From Favolaschia claudopus (Eukaryota; Basidiomycota; Agaricomycetes; Agaricales; Mycenaceae): DNA of 64,000 nt. This document shows positions 1-10,512 of the stretch, piece after piece. The stretch lies in the NCBI GenBank assembly GCA_037176885.1, contig JAWWNJ010000011.1, positions 62,001-126,000 of the forward strand. Reading direction: 5' to 3'. The translations under genes were made by a program, and so were the position numbers. The first letter of the stretch is position 1; the number at the start of each line of letters is the position of its first letter. The notes beneath the pieces were generated by a model. The model did no database searches, was not told the origin of the DNA, and saw only the letters and a list, made by a program, of their open reading frames with translations.

Positions 1-295
1 GCCGTCAGCATGACGACTAGGCTTGGACAGGCCGACGTGGCGACACAAGGTGACTGTTTCTGGCGCGTCGTGCATCTACCACTCTTAATTTAACGTGTAG
101 TAGCCGCGCTTACCAAGATAAGCAAAAAGCCTATCTTCAGCTATTTCAAGTCGCCCTCCAAAGGCGAGTCCTCGTCTGCTAGGACCGCTTCCGCTGCGTA
201 TCCGTCTACGTACTCTCTGAAGTTCGACGACATCAGTGGGTCTTGTTGCTCCTCCTTAGTTCCTACAGACTGCTTTACCTTGGTCTTTAGTTCCA

Positions 296-565
296 GTCTA
301 CGATGTGCGTGATCGCGAGATTGACTTCGACGTGGCTTTGCCCTCGCTGGACGTCTCCCTTCCCAAGTGGACCGGGGGCGAGATTCCCATCGCGTCCTTC
401 GTTGTCGTGGGGTATTCTGTGGCTTCTTACATGGGCAAGGCGCAAGGTATCGAAGGCCGTACTCTCCATGTGGGCAGTAACATACTGTGGGCTATTATCT
501 GCGGCACTCCGGATCCCGATGTTCTCGACAGTCCCGAGCCCGAGCTAGATATGGACGAAGACTAG
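296..565 (+). CDS. 3' exon of an unidentified protein gene (partial)
   Basis: An open frame beginning VYDVRD and ending in an acidic tail (PEPELDMDED) before TAG at 563-565. The hydrophobic core with GGEIPIASFVVVGY and NILWAII has the feel of a conserved domain, but I cannot name the family. A second open stretch at about 124-239 (KKPIFSYF..., Ser-rich) in a neighbouring frame probably belongs to an upstream exon, with an intron between about 240 and 290 whose exact borders I could not fix. The 5' part of the gene lies outside the window. The exon is followed by A/T-rich sequence. Seen: a coherent frame with a natural stop. Inferred: that it is the end of a multi-exon gene. Confidence 0.45.
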   Translation, partial: VYDVRDREIDFDVALPSLDVSLPKWTGGEIPIASFVVVGYSVASYMGKAQGIEGRTLHVGSNILWAIICGTPDPDVLDSPEPELDMDED

Positions 566-742
566 GTGGGCTGTAAAGTGCTGATATTTATTATACATAC
601 AAAGGCGTCCGTTTGTTGCGAAAAAAAAACCCCTCCTCTCCCGACTCAGTTCGTTACCAATAGTAAAGCAAAAAATCCCCTTCTCAACCCCCTTCTCTCT
701 CGAAAACCAGTAGAGTAAAAAATACAGCGTGTTTACAGTTTA

Positions 743-774
743 GTGTCCTCTATGAAGCGTGTCCTCTATGAAGC
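743..774. repeat. Two tandem copies of a 16 bp unit
   Basis: The unit GTGTCCTCTATGAAGC occurs twice without a gap (743-758 and 759-774). It lies over the stop codon of the minus-strand gene. Because 16 is not a multiple of three, the two copies are read in different frames and the second one supplies the TAG. Confidence 0.85.
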
Positions 775-2086
775 GTGTTTCGAATCCTCTCGTGCGTCTG
801 TATCGGCCTGTTTGCGAGTGCCCTAGCAATTCTCCCCTCCAACCTCGCCACCGCTTCGTAGAACATGCGTTTGAGTTCTTCAAGATCTTCTTCCAGTTCC
901 AAGTATCGTGCTTCCGTGCTTGCTTCTGCGCGTTGACTTGTCCCTGAAGTGCCTGCATTTTAGTGTTGTTCGGATGTGCGAGGCGGACTCTTACCTTCGA
1001 TACTCTTATGTGTCGCTCCAGTTACGGTCAACGCCTCTTTGATGCTATCCCGACCAGCTCGGCCCATCGCGATCTCCCTTTGCGTCGACGCCGCTTGCTC
1101 CGCTGTCCTCGTATCCGTGCGGAGGTCGAATCGCGTACTGGAAAGGGCCTCAGGTTCACCCTCGAAGCCTTCGCTTGTCTCGCCTTCGTCGTAAGTCGAG
1201 TCTACTAATTGCGCAGGTCAGCTCGTAAATACGGCTGCCATATCATGGTAATGTGGAAGTCTCACTCACCAGCGTAAACGACCGTTGAAGAACGAGCTGC
1301 GCTGCTCAGTCCAGCATCCCCCGTATCGCCTGAGCATTTGGTCAGATCTGCGCTTTTACTGGAAAGCGATCGAATGGCTGTAGCTGCCGCGCTCACCGTG
1401 TGGTATGGACTTTTTCAAGCCTTTGTTGGCGTTCTTTTGAAAGGAGCGGCTTTTAGCAGGTGGTTGGCTATTGTACACGCGCAGGAAGGCCTCCATAGTG
1501 GGAAAGAAGTCTCGCCGAGTCGCAGCGAACAGAAATTTCGACTTTCTGTCGCACGAAGTCTTCGACAGTCGACATGGTCGACAGCTCACTTGGTCGCCCT
1601 CGACATCACACTCCTTAGGTGACCGTCCTTTAGAGCATTTACTGCATTTCTGGTCGTTATTCGCGTGAGCTGGTCCGCGGATTACACCGCGCGTGGTGGT
1701 GGGGGAAGACTCACCTCGGAATTTGTCTTATTCCATTGTCGAGCTTCGTACGTACCGACCCATCGGCCATCGCTGCATTTCGTCCGAGTCGTTAGGTAGG
1801 CCACTCGACGCCAGAACGCCTCCACTTTATAATCTGGAGGTGTCTCTTCCGTACTGCCGCTTGTCGTGGTCCTGCTTCTTGAGCGTCGAGATGGGCTGTG
1901 CAGGGTAGGGTGCAGTAGGACTTCCAGATCCATTGAATCAGAGGACAATGTGGTCGGGGAGAGACGTGCATGGGCGACGATGGTCACAATGACGGTAAAG
2001 CGTCTGCTAAATTGCAGTGACCGATTAGTGACTGTCACTGATGATCGCACATCATTCCCACCTGTTTCTTCCTCTTCCATGATCAT
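750..2086 (-). CDS. Cysteine-cluster protein with C-terminal coiled coil
   Basis: A gene of at least four exons. The start at 2086 opens with an acidic MIMEEEET; a later ATG at about 1937 is also possible. The exon with EAFWRRVAYLTTRTK ends at GAG|GTGAGT and joins KCSKCSK, giving a cluster C-x2-C-x8-C-x8-C-x2-C-x6-C followed by an FFPTMEAFLRVYN segment. A later exon (DSTYDEGETSEG...) splices at GAAG|GTAAGA...GCAG|GC into a heptad-rich segment (YLELEEDLEELKRMF) before the stop at 750-752. The layout, a W-N-rich lead, six cysteines with zinc-finger-like spacing and a C-terminal coil, matches a family of unnamed mushroom proteins I recall with no assigned function. Its 5' part runs antisense to the open frame in front of the Helitron. 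The stop falls in a 16 bp tandem duplication. Exon joins were checked by eye; a middle exon near 1.3 kb is uncertain. Confidence 0.55.
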
Positions 2087-2396
2087 GGCGTTCGCTCGAC
2101 GGTTAGCTAGTACGTGCTGCTCGTGCTCGGCTTCTGTTTTAGACCTTTTATTTCTATTTATTCGCTGTCTATGCTCAGTCCCTATACTAACGAGCGTCAC
2201 AGAACTGAAAATATATTATGCCTTGACGGCTACCTCTCAAACGGACGTGATACTCGTTCATGCACTCGGGGCAATTAAGCTCATAGTTGCGAAAAGTATC
2301 GATACCATACTGCCCATACCGGGTGCCCATAGCGGCTATACCTTAACCCTCATAATGCATGATCTCGTATTGAATGTGAATGTCGTCCCTCCTTTG

Positions 2397-5300
2397 ATGT
2401 CGGTGCGTATGTGGGCGGTATGTCTCGTTATTTTATTGGCTTTGGTCTTAGGGTCAGTCCGTGCTGCTCCGTCACCAGTTGATCTCGCGTCAGCCACCGT
2501 TGAGGGTACCTATCGTCCTGCTCATGCTTACGGAGGAGGCATTAGAACTCGCGGAAAGTACACCGCCGAGGAAGTTTTCCCGCATATAATTGAGGGTAAC
2601 AAGTTGGATGGACTAGATCAGGGCACCTTTGATTTCGAGTACGTCTGCCTCGAGAACGACGTGCTTCACGCTGTGGCTAAGCATGTTATGTTCGTGGCCG
2701 CTCGGGTGCCTTGGACAGTGCTCGTGTCTAAACTGACAAGAATTGAAGGTTTGGACGTGGCATCGACTCATGGCATACAGCTTCGACGCGGGTATCCTGC
2801 GGCGCGAATTAGACAGTGTCTGTCAGATCATGAATGTGAATGTGTTGATATTGTTTCTATATTCAGGTTTATTCCAGCACCTACAAAATCTGGCAAGGCG
2901 CGGCGATCGAAGCAGGAGCCTTCCCCGGTATCCCATGCCCTGAGTATGTATGAAGCGAGGGAAGTACGGGCTCACGCTCGTAAACTTAGGTTCCAGCGCA
3001 GATTAGCCTGCGGCGAGTTGTCCAATATGGAATTCCCTCCTGAACCTCCCAGCACGAAAGACACGCATTCCATACTATCTGATTTGAGCGCGGCTTTTGA
3101 GACGTCCGCTTTCGAAGAGAATGGATGTGCTGTATGTGGTGCTTTGTCGCCGGTTGTGAACTTGACTCCGTTACAGAATTTCAAGGGGTCTCTTGATTTG
3201 TTATATGGGAACGATGTCACCAGAAAAGAGCGTCTTTCGATGGATGACCCTATAGAAGAATTACCTGGTCCAGTTCTCGCTTCTGGATGCGACAGCATAT
3301 GCGTTAGTTGCGAAAAGCACCTGCTACGACAAAAAATCCCTCCCAACGCTCTTGTTCTACACTCTTGGGTCGGAGAGGTACCGCCGCAACTTCAGGATCT
3401 GTCGTATGGCGAAAAAATGCTGATTGCGAAGGTCCGTCACAACAGGTGCATCATAAGGGTTAATTCAGGACGAAACAGAATGCATGCGAACGCCGTCACT
3501 TTTCAAAGCCCCGTCTTGAAGATATATCAGAAACTACCTCCCTCTAGAGCTGAGATGAGCGAGGTGTTGGCTTTCGTGTTTCTTGGTCCGTCAGCTCCTA
3601 CACAGGAGGACTTTGAGCGGTGTCCAATGCTCGTTCGGCGGGATAAGGTGGCCGCCGCTTTAAACTGGTTAAAGTTAAATCACAGCGGGTACGCTGAGCT
3701 TGAAATTTCCCAGGAAAATTTGAATAGTTACGGTTTGAAGGACGTGCCCGTCGTGGTAGACTACCGCAAAACAGACGGGGATCCCAACGACTCGATACCC
3801 GCCGTCGCTCGACCCGTCAATGACACTCAAGAGGAGTATGGAACGACTGATGGCCCTTGCACTTTTGCAGTACACGGGCTCTCTGGCGTCGAATACGATC
3901 CGAAAAATACCACACAACTGAAGGCATACGCGCTCGAACACCTTGCTAGAAGACGTCCGATGCTCGGGGTTGGTCGCAAAGACGAACCGGAATCCTTTTA
4001 CCACAACGAGGCACTGTATCCGGGTATGTTTCCTTGGCTCTTTCCCTATGGCAAAGGAGGCATTGGTCATCCAACCCATTTCAGAGTTATCACAGACATC
4101 GATCGCAAAAGGAATCTATTGCTCTATCACGACAAACGTTTCCAGGTCGACGAGTATTTCCCTATGATTGCCTTTAATCATGAACAGCTCAAAGGCTGCT
4201 CAACTGGAAGCAAATTGTTCGTAAAACGCTCGAATTTCCCCGCAGTTGCCGCAAGAATACGAGGAATCAATCCAGAAGTCGCTGGAAATATAGCTGACCG
4301 CATGGCCAATGGGGAGAACGTCAAGCCTCAGACGGAAGCGGAGCAAGAGTGCTTTAATCTTATGCACGATTTGGACGGCGTTGGAGCTCATGTTCCTGGC
4401 TCAGCTACCACGAAAAAACATATGCGAAACGAGATTTGGTCGTTGTCAGCCTTCACTGGCGCACCCAACTGGTTTGTAACTATGGCGTGGGACGAAAATT
4501 CGCATCCTTTGGCTCTGTACTATGCTCAGAAAGATTGCGTCTTTCGGCCCGACGTGTCCAGCTGGAAGCATAGGTATGATTTAATAAAGGACAATCCGGT
4601 TGCCGCTGCTCGCTTCTTCCACTACATGGTTGAGATCTTCCTCAGCGAAGTCGTGGGATGGGAGAAGGACAGGGGAGGCGCATTTGGACACACAAAGGCC
4701 TTTTACGGCACAGTCGAGCAACAAGGTCGTCTTACTTTGCACTTGCACGTCTTGCTCTGGATACTCAACGCTCCGTCCCCGCAGGTTATCAGAGATAGAC
4801 TGGAAGGCAAGGACTCGGCCTTTACGAAAAAACTCGTAGCATACCTGGAGGCGGTTCATCAAGGCGAGTTCTTTAACGGCTCAAAGGGACAGGCGCAGCT
4901 TGACGTGGCTCGTCGATGTACCGACCCTTCGTATGTGCCTCCTACGCTCACTCTGCCGCGCGCTCCGCCTCCAATTTGCACCAGTAACAGCTGTAAAGGT
5001 GATTGCAAGCTGTGTCTTGATATGGCGCAATGGCAGTCGTGGTATAAAGACGAGGTGAACGATATATGGGTGCGTTCTAATGTCCATGATTGTAGACCTT
5101 CCGTACTGGACCCTGAAGAGCAGAAGTCGAAGAAGGACTGGCGGACGCCCAGGAAAACCACCAAGAGTAAAATCATAGAGCAACGTGGATGTCTCACTAA
5201 GGACGGGGTGTGTAAAGCTCGATTTCCGCGAGACGTATTTCCAGAGACCGTGGTCGAGCCTGATGGTCACATCAACGTTAGACACCTCGAAGAGAGCCTC

Positions 5301-8300
5301 AATACCATGTCTCCCATCGTTTCTTATTTTTCGAGATGCAATACCGACGTTACGAGTCTATTATCCGGGACCGCTATGAAGGCGGTAATTTCGTATGTCT
5401 CCGACTACGTGTCTAAACTGGGTCTGAAGACTTACCAGATATTCGCGTCGGTTCATGATGTCTTCGAGAAGAACGCCGAATTATTAGGAGATGGCCTCGG
5501 TGGGGAGGATATGCCCCGCACCCTAATGCGTCAGATGGTCAATTCGCTGTCTACTAAGATGGAACTTGGGAGCCCTATGGCCTGTCTCTATTTGCTCAAG
5601 AACCCCGATCATTATACTAGTCACAAGTTCGTCAATTTCTCCTGGAGAACCTATGTGACGTTCGTGAAGCGCTCGTGGGCTAATACTGAGGTCGGTGCTG
5701 ATGTAGATATGGAGGCACCAGAAGATAACGTGGGCATGCAGGTGAATGAAGGTGACATTGTCGCCACGTCAGTCGTCGACGATTACACGAACCGCCCACT
5801 TGTTTACGATACGGTATGCCTGTACGAGTGGATCCAATGCCATACTAAACGTATCAGAACCCCGAAAGAGAAGGAGGACTTTGACGAATGGCAGAAGCTT
5901 GACGCTGAGTTGTCGAGAGAGGACGCCCCAGTTGATGATGTCGAGTCTAACTCGTCTTTCGTGTTGGACGACTGGGAAGATGATAGCAGTGTTACACGGT
6001 CTTCCGAGTCGGAGTCTGACGACGGCTGGGACACGGCGGACGAGGACGAATTTATTGTTGCCCGCGCGCGCGAGTTGAGTAAAGTGAAGGCCGATTTCCA
6101 CCCTTTCCTAAGAGGACACAGCCAGTTTCTAACCCACCATGCTACTTGCGACTACAGCAGAATTAAAACTCACGTTCCAAACTTTATGAATGGTGCTATA
6201 CCTCGGTCTGACAGAGGTGATAGGGAATATTATTGTATGACAATCTTGACACTGTTCAAGCCGTGGAGAGATCCACTTGTGCTTAAACTTAGAGATTGGA
6301 CGTGGGATCAGACCTTCGTCGATCATAAGTTCACCGCTAGACAGGCTGAACTTATTTCGTATTTCAATATTAGATACGAATGCAACGACGCGCGAGACGA
6401 CCACTACCTTCTGATGAAGCAGCGAGTTGCTATACTGAAGAAGGAGGGTAGAGCGGCGATTCTGAACAATCGGTTTCTTGGGTTCTCCGACGAGCTAGTG
6501 GACCGGCTCGGAGGTGACGAGGTGGACGATTTTGGCGAGGACAACCGAGATGACGACGAGATCGACACAGAGTTTTTCATTGGAAAGAAGTCACACAAGC
6601 TAAATCAACAGAAAGAAGATATCAAATCCATGTTACGAGCATCGAGGTGGATTGGAAATAGTTGTCAGAATACTTCGAGTGGCCTGCAAGCTCCTCTATT
6701 GCCACCCTTCCGGTCGAGATTTGCATGGTCCAAAGCCATCAAGGACACGCGTCAATTATTCACTACAAACAAGTTAGCAGACATGCCTGCAGTAGAATTC
6801 TCCGGATACTCGGGTAAGCCACCCCCGAACGACGCTGTGATTGTAAATTCTTCGTTCTTCGACGCGCATTCGACCGTCGATCCACAGACCAACGATAACT
6901 ATATAATCCAGACGTGCGAAAAGTACACGCTCAACACTGAGCAGAAAAGGGCCTTTATGATTGTTGCAACACATGCCTCGACCAGAGCGCAGCAAACGCC
7001 ATTAAGGATGTATCTCGGAGGCATGGGAGGGACCGGGAAATCTCAAGTTATAAATGCTATCAGATACTTCTTTGAAATGAGAAAAGAGGCTTACAGGTTT
7101 ATGGTGATGGGTCCGACGGGAGCAACAGCTGCCCTAATCAACGGATCGACTTACCACTCTGTTTTCAAAATTCCGAGGGAGAAAAGAAGTAGGAACCAGA
7201 ACGACATTTGCGGCATTCGCAATGAGGCTACGGCACTGGCAGCAGTGAACGAAAGGATCCAAGGTGTTGAGTATATCTTTGTCGACGAGATCTCCATGAT
7301 ATCCTGCGACGGTCTGCAGAGTTTAGCGAGTCAAGCTGCTAAGGCGAAAAACGTCCACGACGTGGAGTTCGGCGGTCTTAACGTTGTGCTGGCAGGAGAT
7401 TTCGCTCAGCTTCCACCTATATCGGGGTCTCCTTTTTTCAACAATAGCGTAAGCCTTAGCCTCAGGGTGGACAACCAGAAAGACCAAGATACTATCCTGG
7501 GTAGAATCCTCTGGCATACCTTCACTACTGTCGTCATATTGAGGCAGAATATGCGACAACAAACGCAGAGTCCTCTTGACGCTAAGCTGAGGACTGCACT
7601 GGAGAATATGCGAGCTTGTACCCCTGATGATATCGCGTTTCTTCGTTCTCGCATAGCGAGCGACAGAGAAGGTTTTCCCAAATTAGATGATCCCAAATAT
7701 CGAAACGTGTCTGTGATAACTTCTCTGAATGTTCACAAAGATACCATAAACGAGCTGGGAGCGGACAGGTTTGCGACAGAATCAGGGCAAGGCATTCATA
7801 AGTTCTATTCAGTGGATCGAGTAAGTACAGCTCCAGTCGGGAAGAAGAAATGGAGATGCGAGGAGGCTCGATACAGAAGCATAAATCCTCGGCTGCGAAA
7901 GCAGCTATGGGACGCTACTCCTGCTAGCACCATAGAGCACGTCCCAGGTTGTTTACAGCTCTGCGTAGGAATGCCTGTAATGCTGAAGGAAAACTTGGCC
8001 ACTGAGTTGTGTATGACCAAAGGACAGGAAGGTCGCGTCCGAGGATGGTCTGAAGCAGTTGGTCCTGACGGTCAGCGAATCCTAGAGACGCTGTTCGTTG
8101 AGCTTGAGCTAAATGACGACAGAAAGGTTAGTATTCCCGGGCTTCCCGACAATGTCGTACCTATTCCGAGAAATTCTACTCACGTAACGGCTCTGTTGTC
8201 CAACGATACCTTGCTGTCCATTAATCGCGAGCAGTGCTTGGTCTTGCCCAATTTCGCGATGACCGATTACGGCGCTCAAGGCAAATCCAGGAAAGTAAAC

Positions 8301-9857
8301 GTAGTGCATCTTAATCATGGCAAAACGTTCCATAGTTACTATGTTGCGTTGTCAAGAGGAACAGAAGCTGAGAATACCGCCATCATTCAAGGTTTCGATC
8401 CTCAGAAAATAACTCGTGGCATCAGTGGTTGGTTGCGACAAGAATTCAGGGAATTGGAGTTGTTGGACGAGATAACGCGGCTGCGGTGTGAAGAGGGTCT
8501 GCCAGACGAGGTTGGAGGCATCTATCGTAATCATTTAATTCGGTCCTACCTTTTATGGAATAAAGCAAGGAAAGAACCCGCCCACTTACATCCAGCCATT
8601 CGGCAACGCCCTGACGATGTTCTTGTTCCTGACAGAGTCGAATATTCAGCATGGAGACGCACAGAAGAAGAGGAAACCCGAAAGCGAAAGAAGAAAGACG
8701 GTGATGGCGAAGATTCTACGCGTCCAACCAAACGGTCTCGTACTGTGGCCGATATCATTCACCAGGCTCAGACAAAGAAATTATCAAACTCGAACAAACC
8801 GAAGGTCGAGATAACCAAGCCCGGAAACCACATGTCCTCCAAAACAGAAAAGATAAAGCCCGCAGTAGTTGGGCCTTCGTGTGCGAGCAAATTACAGCCA
8901 ATGGTGTCGGACGTCGTCAGCCAACCAACTCCCAACGCTATCAAAGAGACCGCGTCTCCAGATGCTCAGCTCGACGCACCCTCCTTCCACCCCAACGCGC
9001 GAGTTTTACCCAGCCCGATAGGTTTGATATGGGACAGAATAGACTGGAGCTGTGGATATGACAGCTTGCTGACACCGCTGACCCGCCTATGGCAACTGGA
9101 TCGCGAAAGATGGTTGACGACTTTCACCACGCTGCATCCGCTGTTGGCTTTATGGGTGAGAGCTTTAGACGAGCGGACCAACGCACCTGAAGACGCGAGG
9201 AACATTTTTCGACGCGCACTTCACCACCATAGTCCGATGCTTTTTCCAATGGGTCCTACTTGCGTGAAGCTGGATAATTTGCTGAAGGCGGCGACAACGG
9301 ACGCGGCTTGCGGCTCGGCCAGATTGTGGTGCGAATCGTGTGGGTACACTCTTCAGGGCGTGGTACACACCTTCGGAATGTACGTGACCGCGTACGCCAC
9401 TAACAGCTTAAGGAGGATCAACCCTCAAGGTTACTCGCTGAGATCCTGGTTTGAGAGGCACTTCGACCGTTACAACGGACCCTGCCCTGTTTGTAGAGCG
9501 TGGAACCCGACAGCTAGAATGAGGCAGCTCACACAGATCGCGCATATACCTCCTCTGCTGGTCGTGGCCATTGAAGTGCGGGACATGATCTTGGATACAA
9601 GACTGCGTTTCACGACTTACGACGGCACCCAAAGCAGAGAATTACGTCTGTGTGGAATGATATACCACTCTTGGTCGGCGCGTCATTTCACAAGTATGGT
9701 GGTGGACGAAGATGGTACCTGCTGGTACCACGACGGGATGACGACGAGAAGAAATTGTCTCATGTCCGGCAACATTGCTGACAAAAGTGTAGCCCATATT
9801 CACAGAATCCCTGATACCGATTACCAGCTTGCGACAGCGTTGTACTGTGCGATTTGA
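2397..9857 (+). CDS. Helitron Rep-helicase with C-terminal cysteine-peptidase-like domain
   Basis: One uninterrupted frame of roughly 2,480 codons, open upstream to 1866. The Rep part contains a preceding DUF6570-like region and a Helitron_like_N domain with the HUH-type motif HLHVLLW near 4740 and the paired tyrosines ISYVSDYVSK near 5380, which nick and join DNA in rolling-circle transposition. An acidic linker lies near 5.9-6.05 kb. A PIF1-type helicase follows: Walker A GGTGKS (about 7030), Walker B VDEIS (about 7285), AGDFAQLPP, LRQNMRQ, TDYGAQGKS and the arginine-finger motif ALSRG (about 8350). The last ~300 residues carry WSCGYDSL (about 9050), CESCGY and CPVC zinc-like pairs, and RHFTSMVV...WYHDG (about 9690), the Cys and His boxes of a USP-like cysteine peptidase. 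ATG 2397 is only a working start: it opens onto a signal-peptide-like hydrophobic stretch, so a start or splice site elsewhere is possible. Confidence 0.88.
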   Translation: MSVRMWAVCLVILLALVLGSVRAAPSPVDLASATVEGTYRPAHAYGGGIRTRGKYTAEEVFPHIIEGNKLDGLDQGTFDFEYVCLENDVLHAVAKHVMFVAARVPWTVLVSKLTRIEGLDVASTHGIQLRRGYPAARIRQCLSDHECECVDIVSIFRFIPAPTKSGKARRSKQEPSPVSHALSMYEAREVRAHARKLRFQRRLACGELSNMEFPPEPPSTKDTHSILSDLSAAFETSAFEENGCAVCGALSPVVNLTPLQNFKGSLDLLYGNDVTRKERLSMDDPIEELPGPVLASGCDSICVSCEKHLLRQKIPPNALVLHSWVGEVPPQLQDLSYGEKMLIAKVRHNRCIIRVNSGRNRMHANAVTFQSPVLKIYQKLPPSRAEMSEVLAFVFLGPSAPTQEDFERCPMLVRRDKVAAALNWLKLNHSGYAELEISQENLNSYGLKDVPVVVDYRKTDGDPNDSIPAVARPVNDTQEEYGTTDGPCTFAVHGLSGVEYDPKNTTQLKAYALEHLARRRPMLGVGRKDEPESFYHNEALYPGMFPWLFPYGKGGIGHPTHFRVITDIDRKRNLLLYHDKRFQVDEYFPMIAFNHEQLKGCSTGSKLFVKRSNFPAVAARIRGINPEVAGNIADRMANGENVKPQTEAEQECFNLMHDLDGVGAHVPGSATTKKHMRNEIWSLSAFTGAPNWFVTMAWDENSHPLALYYAQKDCVFRPDVSSWKHRYDLIKDNPVAAARFFHYMVEIFLSEVVGWEKDRGGAFGHTKAFYGTVEQQGRLTLHLHVLLWILNAPSPQVIRDRLEGKDSAFTKKLVAYLEAVHQGEFFNGSKGQAQLDVARRCTDPSYVPPTLTLPRAPPPICTSNSCKGDCKLCLDMAQWQSWYKDEVNDIWVRSNVHDCRPSVLDPEEQKSKKDWRTPRKTTKSKIIEQRGCLTKDGVCKARFPRDVFPETVVEPDGHINVRHLEESLNTMSPIVSYFSRCNTDVTSLLSGTAMKAVISYVSDYVSKLGLKTYQIFASVHDVFEKNAELLGDGLGGEDMPRTLMRQMVNSLSTKMELGSPMACLYLLKNPDHYTSHKFVNFSWRTYVTFVKRSWANTEVGADVDMEAPEDNVGMQVNEGDIVATSVVDDYTNRPLVYDTVCLYEWIQCHTKRIRTPKEKEDFDEWQKLDAELSREDAPVDDVESNSSFVLDDWEDDSSVTRSSESESDDGWDTADEDEFIVARARELSKVKADFHPFLRGHSQFLTHHATCDYSRIKTHVPNFMNGAIPRSDRGDREYYCMTILTLFKPWRDPLVLKLRDWTWDQTFVDHKFTARQAELISYFNIRYECNDARDDHYLLMKQRVAILKKEGRAAILNNRFLGFSDELVDRLGGDEVDDFGEDNRDDDEIDTEFFIGKKSHKLNQQKEDIKSMLRASRWIGNSCQNTSSGLQAPLLPPFRSRFAWSKAIKDTRQLFTTNKLADMPAVEFSGYSGKPPPNDAVIVNSSFFDAHSTVDPQTNDNYIIQTCEKYTLNTEQKRAFMIVATHASTRAQQTPLRMYLGGMGGTGKSQVINAIRYFFEMRKEAYRFMVMGPTGATAALINGSTYHSVFKIPREKRSRNQNDICGIRNEATALAAVNERIQGVEYIFVDEISMISCDGLQSLASQAAKAKNVHDVEFGGLNVVLAGDFAQLPPISGSPFFNNSVSLSLRVDNQKDQDTILGRILWHTFTTVVILRQNMRQQTQSPLDAKLRTALENMRACTPDDIAFLRSRIASDREGFPKLDDPKYRNVSVITSLNVHKDTINELGADRFATESGQGIHKFYSVDRVSTAPVGKKKWRCEEARYRSINPRLRKQLWDATPASTIEHVPGCLQLCVGMPVMLKENLATELCMTKGQEGRVRGWSEAVGPDGQRILETLFVELELNDDRKVSIPGLPDNVVPIPRNSTHVTALLSNDTLLSINREQCLVLPNFAMTDYGAQGKSRKVNVVHLNHGKTFHSYYVALSRGTEAENTAIIQGFDPQKITRGISGWLRQEFRELELLDEITRLRCEEGLPDEVGGIYRNHLIRSYLLWNKARKEPAHLHPAIRQRPDDVLVPDRVEYSAWRRTEEEETRKRKKKDGDGEDSTRPTKRSRTVADIIHQAQTKKLSNSNKPKVEITKPGNHMSSKTEKIKPAVVGPSCASKLQPMVSDVVSQPTPNAIKETASPDAQLDAPSFHPNARVLPSPIGLIWDRIDWSCGYDSLLTPLTRLWQLDRERWLTTFTTLHPLLALWVRALDERTNAPEDARNIFRRALHHHSPMLFPMGPTCVKLDNLLKAATTDAACGSARLWCESCGYTLQGVVHTFGMYVTAYATNSLRRINPQGYSLRSWFERHFDRYNGPCPVCRAWNPTARMRQLTQIAHIPPLLVVAIEVRDMILDTRLRFTTYDGTQSRELRLCGMIYHSWSARHFTSMVVDEDGTCWYHDGMTTRRNCLMSGNIADKSVAHIHRIPDTDYQLATALYCAI
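2397..9857 (+). mobile_element. Helitron (autonomous-looking; ends not located)
   Basis: The intact Rep-helicase frame marks a Helitron. I searched by eye for a 5' TC start and a 3' hairpin followed by CTRR within about 700 bp downstream and could not settle on a convincing end, so only the coding part is given. Confidence 0.7.
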
Positions 9858-10512
9858 TAAGATCGCCGATGGAACAGTAAGTAGTGTAACAATAATGAGC
9901 GGAGTGGGTAATCTTGAAGGTGACGACATTGGTCGCGGAAGGTGACGAGCGGATCAGTCGGACAGGTCGGATCCGTCCGGATTCGTACTGCCATGCGAAG
10001 CAGTGGCCTTCAACACCAGGTGCCTCTACGATCGAAGGGTCAATATCGAGCCACCCCAAACACATGTATTCACTTGCAGCCTCAAAGGCTTAAGGCATCT
10101 GTACACCGGACAGAGAAAGCATGTAGGTATGTAAACTGATAACGACAAAAACAGAGTAGAAAAAGAGACACGACAGAGAGACGGGAGAAAGCTGCTTTGG
10201 AAAATTCCAATGATCATATAGTTCGCGATCCCAACTTGTGTAAGTAGGAGAGCCAGCTGTGCTGTTAATGGAAAAGAAAGACCGAGTCTTAGCAGATATT
10301 CTTTAGCAGAGCAGCGCTATGGTGTTCATGCTCGTACGACGTGTAGCATGACTCTGCCACATACGAGCCGCGATGTAGGCACGAAGGGGGAAGCTAACCG
10401 GAGCTTGATCTATCTATCAGCCGCACGAAACGAGGACGACGGGATGTCTCTCGAATCCAACGAGACTGAGGCAATGGAACCGCACGCAAAGGACCGACAG
10501 ATGTGAAAGGCT
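9858..10512. other. Intergenic; possible 3' end of the Helitron
   Basis: About 650 bp between the Helitron stop and the stop of the minus-strand EST1-like gene. No open frame here is convincing. The 3' terminus of the Helitron should lie here or just beyond. Confidence 0.5.
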
